Positions 58,374 to 64,000 of a stretch of 64,000 nt of DNA are shown here, in pieces. The position numbers were made by a program, and so were the translations under genes. The first letter of the stretch is position 1; each line of letters opens with the position of its first letter. The DNA comes from an uncultured Chitinophaga sp. (lineage in GTDB: Bacteria > Bacteroidota > Bacteroidia > Chitinophagales > Chitinophagaceae), in the NCBI RefSeq assembly GCF_902168175.1, contig NZ_CABHOU010000108.1, positions 62,001-126,000 of the forward strand, read 5' to 3'. The notes beneath the pieces are model-generated. The model was not told the origin of the DNA. It searched no databases and saw nothing but the letters and a program-made list of their open reading frames with translations.

Positions 58374-61181
58374 ATGCGCAAAATTTTACTGCTTGTGTTG
58401 ATTGTGCTTTCGGGCCTTCAAACCTTTGCACAGAATGGCCTGCTAACCGGTATCGTTATCGATAAGGTGCAGAACCTCTCTCTTCCCGGAGCTACATTAA
58501 AACTGACACCGGGTAACCATTACACTGTATCTAACCAGTTTGGCAAATTCGAATTCCTGAAAGTTCCTGTCGGTGAATACACACTTACTGTTACCTATAT
58601 TGGTTATCAGCCGGCCAGCCAGCCGGTTACCGTTAAAGAAAATGAAGCGGCCAATGTGAAACTGCTGCTCGAAAGCGGCGGGGTTGCGGGTAAAGAAGTA
58701 GTAGTACTGGGCGACCGCCTTCGTGGTCAGGCCAAGGCATTGAACCAGCAGAAAAACAAACCGAACATCAGTAACATCGTATCGGCCGACCAGATTGGCC
58801 GTTTCCCCGATGCAAATATTGGTGATGCGATTAAACGTATACCAGGTGTAACCATGCAGAACGACCAGGGCGAGGCGCGTAACATCATCATCCGCGGTTT
58901 GGCACCGGAACTGAACTCTGTTACCCTTAACGGTGACCGTATTCCTTCTGCTGAAGGCGATAACCGTCGTGTGCAGATGGACCTTATTCCATCAGACATG
59001 GTGCAAACCATAGAGGTAAATAAAACACTTACACCAGATATGGATGCCGATGCCATCGGCGGTTCTGTAAACCTGGTAACCCGTGCCGCTCCAAACGGTC
59101 CGCGTGTATCTGCCACACTTTCCGGTGGTTTTAACCCGATCCGCGAAAAAGCGCTGTACACCGGTTCGCTGGTGCTGGGTAACCGTTTCCTGAAAAACAA
59201 ACTGGGTGCAGTATTAAGTGCCTCTTATAATAACAACGACTACGGTTCTGACGATGTGGAAGCTACCTGGGCGAAAGATGATTTCGGCAATGCTTATGTA
59301 GAAGAATCAGAAGTGCGTACCTATAATGTACAGCGTATTCGTCGCAGCGGCTCACTGGCGCTGGATTACCAGTTTAATAACCGTAACGTGATTTTCGCCA
59401 ACGCCATGTATAACTGGCGCGACGATCGCGAAAACCGTTTCCGTCTGCGTTATAAAGATATTGAACCGGAATACGACGCGAACGACAACATCACTGGTTA
59501 TACCGGCACTATTGCCCGCGAAACCAAAGGTGGTATTAATAACGATCGCAACAAAGGCCGCAGGCTGGAAGATCAGCGTGTGCAGAACTACTCCCTGCGT
59601 GGCGAACACCTGCTGGGTAGCAAAGTCAACCTCGACTGGGGTGCATCTTTCTCTACCGCCAGCGAAGACCGTCCCAACGAACGTTATATCGAATATGAAC
59701 TGGAAGACCAAGCGTTAACTGCCGATCTTCGCAATCCTAAGTTCCCGGTTGTGAATGCACCTTCGGCAACCAACGACCAGTTTGAATTCAATTCCCTTTC
59801 CGAAAACCACGATTACACCCGCGAAAATGAATTAGGCCTGCGCCTCAATTTCCGTGTGCCCCTTAGCGTAGTTCCTGCTCAGAAAGGCCGCCTGCGCTTT
59901 GGTGCAAGACTTCGCCTGAAAGACAAAAAGAGGGACAATAAGTTCTTCGAGTACGAGCCCGTTACCGAATTTGGTAACCTCAATACGATGAATACCACTG
60001 CTTTCAGCGGTAAGTATGAGCCAGGCACCCAATACCAGCGTGGTTCTTTCATCTCTAAACAATTCCTTGGCAACCAGCAGCTGACTAACACCAGCCTGTT
60101 CGAGCAAAGCGATGTGCCGTCTGAATACCTCGCTATCAACTACAAAGCGAAAGAAACGATCGTTGCCGGTTACCTGCGTTTCGACCAGGACCTTACCAGC
60201 AAACTGTCTATGATCCTGGGTGTACGTTTCGAGAACACCAGCATCGATTACACCGGTAATGTGGTAGAAGATGAAGAAAACCTGTCCGGCGAACGTAATA
60301 TCACCAACAGTTACCTGAACATACTGCCTAACCTGAGCTTCAAATACAATGTAAATAGCGACTTCGTACTGCGCGCAGCCGCCACAACTTCCATTGCCCG
60401 TCCGAACTACTATGACCTTGCGCCGTACGTTAGCACCATTGCCGACGATGAAGAAGCTGCAGCCGGTAACCCCGATCTGAAAGCCGCTTACGCCTGGAAC
60501 TTTGACCTGATGGGAGAGTACTACTTTAAATCAGTGGGTATCCTGTCTGGCGGTGTTTTCTACAAAAGCATCAAAGACTTTATCTACGTATACCGCGACC
60601 AGGCTTACACTACCGAAAAGTATGCAGCCGCTTACCCGGGCCTGGCAAATCCTATTCCGGCAGGCGACAACTGGGTATATAAACAGTCACGCAACGGTGA
60701 TAACGTAAACGTATATGGTTTTGAGGTAGCCCTGCAACGTCAGCTCGACTTCCTGCCAGGTGTATTGAAAGGTCTCGGTGTATATGCCAACTATACCTAC
60801 ACCAAATCAGAAGCCAGCGGTGTATACAATGCCGATGGCGATAAACGTACCGGTGTAACCTTGCCAGGTACCGCTCCGCATATGTTTAACCTGTCACTCA
60901 GCTTTGAGAACAAACGTTTCACCGCGAGGGTTTCAGGAAACTATACTGCATCGTACCTCGATGAACTGGGCGGCGACGACTTCAGCGACCGTTACTACGA
61001 CAAGCAATTCTTCCTGGATGCCAACGCATCCTACAAAATTGCTAACCATTGGCGTATTTTCGCCGAGGCGAACAATCTTACAAACCAGTCGTTACGTTAC
61101 TACCAGGGCGTATCGTCCCGCACCATGCAGGACGAGTACTATCGTCCCCGTTACAACTTCGGGGTGAAATTTGACTTATAA
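58374..61181 (+). CDS. TonB-dependent receptor paired with phytase
   Basis: 935 residues. Signal peptide (about 1-20), carboxypeptidase-regulatory-like domain (about 22-105, LTGIVIDKVQNLSLPGATLKL), plug (about 120-240, FPDANIGDAIKRIPGVTMQN, IIIRGLAPELNSVTLNGDR, DMDADAIGGSVNLVT) and a barrel ending RYNFGVKFDL. The plug pattern is that of the TonB receptor group found in Caulobacter and Xanthomonas-type nutrient uptake. It is 10 bases ahead of a phytase gene and no SusD gene is present, so inositol phosphate or phosphate-containing substrate uptake is likely; this is inference. Confidence 0.92.
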   Translation: MRKILLLVLIVLSGLQTFAQNGLLTGIVIDKVQNLSLPGATLKLTPGNHYTVSNQFGKFEFLKVPVGEYTLTVTYIGYQPASQPVTVKENEAANVKLLLESGGVAGKEVVVLGDRLRGQAKALNQQKNKPNISNIVSADQIGRFPDANIGDAIKRIPGVTMQNDQGEARNIIIRGLAPELNSVTLNGDRIPSAEGDNRRVQMDLIPSDMVQTIEVNKTLTPDMDADAIGGSVNLVTRAAPNGPRVSATLSGGFNPIREKALYTGSLVLGNRFLKNKLGAVLSASYNNNDYGSDDVEATWAKDDFGNAYVEESEVRTYNVQRIRRSGSLALDYQFNNRNVIFANAMYNWRDDRENRFRLRYKDIEPEYDANDNITGYTGTIARETKGGINNDRNKGRRLEDQRVQNYSLRGEHLLGSKVNLDWGASFSTASEDRPNERYIEYELEDQALTADLRNPKFPVVNAPSATNDQFEFNSLSENHDYTRENELGLRLNFRVPLSVVPAQKGRLRFGARLRLKDKKRDNKFFEYEPVTEFGNLNTMNTTAFSGKYEPGTQYQRGSFISKQFLGNQQLTNTSLFEQSDVPSEYLAINYKAKETIVAGYLRFDQDLTSKLSMILGVRFENTSIDYTGNVVEDEENLSGERNITNSYLNILPNLSFKYNVNSDFVLRAAATTSIARPNYYDLAPYVSTIADDEEAAAGNPDLKAAYAWNFDLMGEYYFKSVGILSGGVFYKSIKDFIYVYRDQAYTTEKYAAAYPGLANPIPAGDNWVYKQSRNGDNVNVYGFEVALQRQLDFLPGVLKGLGVYANYTYTKSEASGVYNADGDKRTGVTLPGTAPHMFNLSLSFENKRFTARVSGNYTASYLDELGGDDFSDRYYDKQFFLDANASYKIANHWRIFAEANNLTNQSLRYYQGVSSRTMQDEYYRPRYNFGVKFDL

Positions 61182-61191
61182 TCACTGTTGA

Positions 61192-62226
61192 ATGTTTAGA
61201 GCAAAATTAAAATACGCTGCATACCTGGCTTTTATGGCTTTGGCAGCCTGCGGCGAAAAGAAATTACCCGTTCATGCCGATGCTGTAAAGCCAGTACTGG
61301 TAACAGAACAAACAGGGTTTGATACTGATGATCCGGCTATCTGGATCAATGCCGCCGATACCGCCCACAGCCTGATCGTGGGTACCGATAAAGATACCGA
61401 CGGCGGTTTGTACACCTTCGACCTTGCAGGTAAAGTGCAGAAGAAAGTAGCGTTAAAACGGCCGAACAACGTGGATATCACTTATGGTTTCATGTTTAAT
61501 GGCAAACCGGTAGATATTGCGGTGGTGACGGAAAGAGAAACCAATACCATTCGTATATTTTCCCTGCCCGGCCTGGAACCGCTTGATAATGGAGGCATCT
61601 CCGTATTTGATGGCGAAACAGAACGTGGCCCGATGGGTATTGCGCTTTATAAACGTCCGTCCGACTCGGCAGTATTTGCTATCGTGGGCCGCAAATCCGG
61701 CCCTGCACAGGGTTACCTGTGGCAGTACAGGCTGGAAGATGGCAATAATGGCAGCATCAAAGCTACAGTAGTGCGTAAGTTCGGCGCCTACAGCGGTAAA
61801 AAGGAAATAGAAGCGATCGCGGTAGACCAGCAACTGGGATACGTTTATTATTCCGACGAAACCGTTGGTATTCGTAAATACAATGCCAATCCCGGTAACG
61901 ACCAGGAGTTAAACTTCTTTGGTAAGACCGGTTTTGCGTCCGATCACGAAGGCATATCAATTTATCCGCTCAGCGATACAACAGGTTACATACTGGTATC
62001 CAATCAGCAGAACAATACATTTGTAGTGTTTAAGAGAGAGGGCGATAATGCACAGGTGGCGGAAGTGCCCGTATCTACCGACGAAAGCGATGGTTCCGAA
62101 GTAACCGCTGTACCGCTTAGTCCCAAATTTCCCAATGGTCTTTTTGTAGCCATGAGCAATGGGAAAGTGTTTCATTACTACGACTGGCGTGACATTCAAC
62201 AGAGAATTACCGCACAGCAAAAATAA
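61192..62226 (+). CDS. Beta-propeller phytase (3-phytase), lipoprotein
   Basis: 344 residues. Lipoprotein-type signal MFRAKLKYAAYLAFMALAACGEK with the Cys at residue 20. The mature chain is a six-bladed propeller with phytase motifs DTDDPAIWIN, VGTDKDTDGGLYTFDL, KRPNNVDITYGF and SDHEGISIY, supplying the calcium and phosphate-binding acids. The enzyme removes phosphate from phytate at the cell surface or in the periplasm. It is co-transcribed with the TonB receptor just upstream and followed by an intrinsic terminator. Confidence 0.93.
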   Translation: MFRAKLKYAAYLAFMALAACGEKKLPVHADAVKPVLVTEQTGFDTDDPAIWINAADTAHSLIVGTDKDTDGGLYTFDLAGKVQKKVALKRPNNVDITYGFMFNGKPVDIAVVTERETNTIRIFSLPGLEPLDNGGISVFDGETERGPMGIALYKRPSDSAVFAIVGRKSGPAQGYLWQYRLEDGNNGSIKATVVRKFGAYSGKKEIEAIAVDQQLGYVYYSDETVGIRKYNANPGNDQELNFFGKTGFASDHEGISIYPLSDTTGYILVSNQQNNTFVVFKREGDNAQVAEVPVSTDESDGSEVTAVPLSPKFPNGLFVAMSNGKVFHYYDWRDIQQRITAQQK

Positions 62227-62231
62227 CCGGG

Positions 62232-62263
62232 AAGGCAGAAGTGTAAAGCTTCTGCCTTTTTGT
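62232..62263 (+). terminator. Intrinsic terminator of the phytase operon
   Basis: Perfect 10-bp stem AAGGCAGAAG / CTTCTGCCTT with a 7-base loop and a T-rich tail (TTTTTGTTT), five bases after the stop codon. Confidence 0.9.
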
Positions 62264-62302
62264 TTCCACCTACTGTAAATCTTCGGCGTATTTGAGTAAA
62301 TT

Positions 62303-62319
62303 AACGGAGTTAGTCCGTT
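62303..62319. promoter_or_regulatory. Small palindrome ahead of the ethanolamine genes
   Basis: AACGGA-GTTAG-TCCGTT lies 25 bases before the permease ATG. It might be an operator for the ethanolamine genes. The role is unproved. Confidence 0.3.
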
Positions 62320-62343
62320 TTAATTAAAATCAACCAGAATCGT

Positions 62344-63678
62344 ATGCCCGAAGCGCAGGTAAGCCTGAAGAAAGCTATTCGTCCTATTCATTTGTGGGCC
62401 ATTGCAGTAGGCCTTGTAATATCCGGTGAGTACTTTGGCTGGAACTATGGCTGGGGAGTGGCCGGTACCGTAGGTTTCCTGATTGCCACCCTGATAGTTA
62501 CCGTATTGTACATCACTTTCATTTTCAGTTTTACCGAGTTAACCACGGCAATTCCGCATGCGGGAGGGCCTTTCGCCTATTCCTATAAAGCCTTGGGGCC
62601 GATAGGCGGAGCCATTGCAGGATATGCTACCCTGGTAGAGTTTATGCTGGCCACGCCCGCTATTGCACTGGCATTGGGCAATTATATGCACTTTCTTTAT
62701 CCTTCATTGCCTGTTATATGGACAGGCATTGGTTTTTACATAGCCCTAACGTTATTGAACTTTGCCGGTATTAAGGAGTCGGCAGTGTTTGCCCTTATTA
62801 TTACGCTGCTGGCCGTGGGCGAATTACTGGTGTACATGGGCATTGTGGCGCCCGCCTTTAAAATGGAGAACTTCCTGCATAATTCCATGCCCTTTGGCTG
62901 GACAGGCGTGTTTGCTGCATTACCTTTTGCCATGTGGTTATACGTTTGTATCGAAGGTGTGGCCATGGTGGCGGAAGAAGTGAAAGATCCGGCCCGCAAC
63001 ATCCCCAAAGGTTATATCTCCGGCATTCTTACCTTGATGCTGCTGGCCATTGGTGTAATGGTGCTTACCGGTGGGATAACAGACTGGCAGCTGCTTGCGA
63101 ATATCGATTATCCGTTGCCTGAATCGGTAGGTGTTGTATTGGGAAAGGATAGCAGCGCCACTAAATTCTTCGCCGGTATAGGGCTTTTCGGACTTATTGC
63201 ATCGCTGAATGGAATTATACTTGGATATTCAAGACAATTATATGCACTGGCCCGCAGTGGTTACCTGCCGGTGGTGTTGGCCAAAGTAGGCCGCAGGCGG
63301 CAAACGCCCGGTCCGGCGTTGTTGCTGGGGGCGGTGATAGGCATTGCTGCCCTGTTCCTTGGCAAAACCGACCAGCTCGTCATTTTATCGGTACTGGGCG
63401 CGGTGGTGATGTACATTTTAAGTATGATCAGTTTATTCATATTAAGAAAACGGGAACCTGCGTTGCCCAGGCCTTTTAAAGTACCTTTTTATCCCTGGTT
63501 TCCCGCGATCGCATTGCTGTTGTCGGTGGTAGCGCTGGTGGCCATTGTATATTACAATCCCTGGCTGGCACTTATTTTCCTGGCTGGCCTGGTGGCGGTG
63601 TTGGCCGTATTTATTATATCGGGTAAACACCGCGAACAGCAGGCGGCGGATGAAGTACTTCATGTAGAAAGAGCATAG
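62344..63678 (+). CDS. Ethanolamine permease (APC superfamily)
   Basis: 444 residues with about 12 membrane segments. Family motifs are WAIAVGLVISGEYFGWNYGW near the N-terminus, TTAIPHAGGPFAYSYKALGPIGG, and IEGVAMVAEEVKDPARNIPKG; this combination is typical of the ethanolamine permease of eut clusters rather than of a general amino acid permease. It imports ethanolamine across the inner membrane. The next gene, two bases on, is eutB, which settles the substrate. Confidence 0.92.
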   Translation: MPEAQVSLKKAIRPIHLWAIAVGLVISGEYFGWNYGWGVAGTVGFLIATLIVTVLYITFIFSFTELTTAIPHAGGPFAYSYKALGPIGGAIAGYATLVEFMLATPAIALALGNYMHFLYPSLPVIWTGIGFYIALTLLNFAGIKESAVFALIITLLAVGELLVYMGIVAPAFKMENFLHNSMPFGWTGVFAALPFAMWLYVCIEGVAMVAEEVKDPARNIPKGYISGILTLMLLAIGVMVLTGGITDWQLLANIDYPLPESVGVVLGKDSSATKFFAGIGLFGLIASLNGIILGYSRQLYALARSGYLPVVLAKVGRRRQTPGPALLLGAVIGIAALFLGKTDQLVILSVLGAVVMYILSMISLFILRKREPALPRPFKVPFYPWFPAIALLLSVVALVAIVYYNPWLALIFLAGLVAVLAVFIISGKHREQQAADEVLHVERA

Positions 63679-63680
63679 AT

Positions 63681-64000
63681 ATGGCTTATAAAACAACCAT
63701 ACGGAACCATACTTACCAGTTTAACGATCTGAAACAGTTGCTCGCAAAAGCTTCCCCTTTGCGTTCCGGTGATGTGTTGGCGGGCGTAACAGCGGCTTCG
63801 TATGAAGAACGCGTAGCCGCGCAGATTGCCCTGGCAGATGTACCGCTCAAAACGTTCCTGAGCGAAGCGGTGGTGCCGTACGAAGAGGATGAAATAACAA
63901 GATTGATAATTGATACGCACGATGCTGCAGCCTTTTCGCCCATATCTCATTTCACGGTAGGGGAGTTGCGTAACTGGTTATTGGGGGATGATGCGGATAC
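63681..64000 (+). CDS. eutB: Ethanolamine ammonia-lyase large subunit, N-terminal part
   Basis: The gene runs off the right edge; 106 codons are visible. The protein begins MAYKTTIRNHTYQFNDLKQL and continues LAKASPLRSGDVLAGVTAAS and EERVAAQIALADVPLKTFL, which is the EutB N-terminus. EutB with EutC is the adenosylcobalamin-dependent lyase that splits ethanolamine to acetaldehyde and ammonia. It starts two bases after the permease stop, so both are one operon; eutC should follow beyond the window. Confidence 0.93.
   Translation, partial: MAYKTTIRNHTYQFNDLKQLLAKASPLRSGDVLAGVTAASYEERVAAQIALADVPLKTFLSEAVVPYEEDEITRLIIDTHDAAAFSPISHFTVGELRNWLLGDDAD

Overview
The window reads as chromosome of a Bacteroidota bacterium, most likely Chitinophagaceae (Chitinophaga-like; the genus cannot be proved from sequence alone). 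The signs are a giant surface protein with a type IX secretion (T9SS) type B C-terminus next to a PorP/SprF protein, TonB-dependent receptors with carboxypeptidase-regulatory-like N-termini, a LytS/LytTR regulatory pair, few Shine-Dalgarno sites, and several promoters of the Bacteroidota TTG / TAnnTTTG type. No tRNA, rRNA, CRISPR array or insertion-sequence transposase was seen.

Left part (1-14.6 kb), mostly housekeeping metabolism and regulation: the tail of a DeoR-type regulator; a secreted metallophosphoesterase with a PQQ-type propeller; lutABC for L-lactate oxidation; a LytS-type kinase, a DUF4407 membrane protein and a LytTR regulator in one run; a redoxin-fold protein without its cysteines; a fused trehalose-6-phosphate synthase/phosphatase meeting a GH15 hydrolase tail to tail; and an unknown protein with a Tudor-like N-terminus.

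Middle (14.8-29.9 kb): a four-gene operon of TonB-dependent receptor, DUF4876 lipoprotein, DUF6850-like beta-barrel and di-heme cytochrome c peroxidase, which looks like one uncharacterised envelope system; an orphan lipoprotein with its own promoter and operator-like palindrome; then a complete SUF iron-sulfur assembly operon (sufA-type, B, C, D, S, E and a DUF59 protein) on the minus strand, with a terminator at its end and a divergent SufR-like Fe-S repressor at its head.

The centre (30.7-48.0 kb) is a single gene of 5,759 codons. It encodes a T9SS-exported adhesin-like protein with DUF11-, PKD- and SprB-like domains, about 44 tandem-95 cadherin-like repeats and a CHU_C sorting domain. It is followed at once by its likely PorP/SprF partner and by a TPR/PD40 protein that lacks the usual OmpA domain.

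Right part (50.4-64 kb): an ATP-grasp / alpha-E / transglutaminase operon; a DEAD-box helicase with a glycine-rich tail; a 0.95-kb repeat-rich spacer with dispersed palindromic elements; a small histone H1-like basic protein; two unrecognised or AraC-sensor-like proteins; a TonB receptor paired with a beta-propeller phytase; and an ethanolamine permease leading into eutB, which is cut by the window end.
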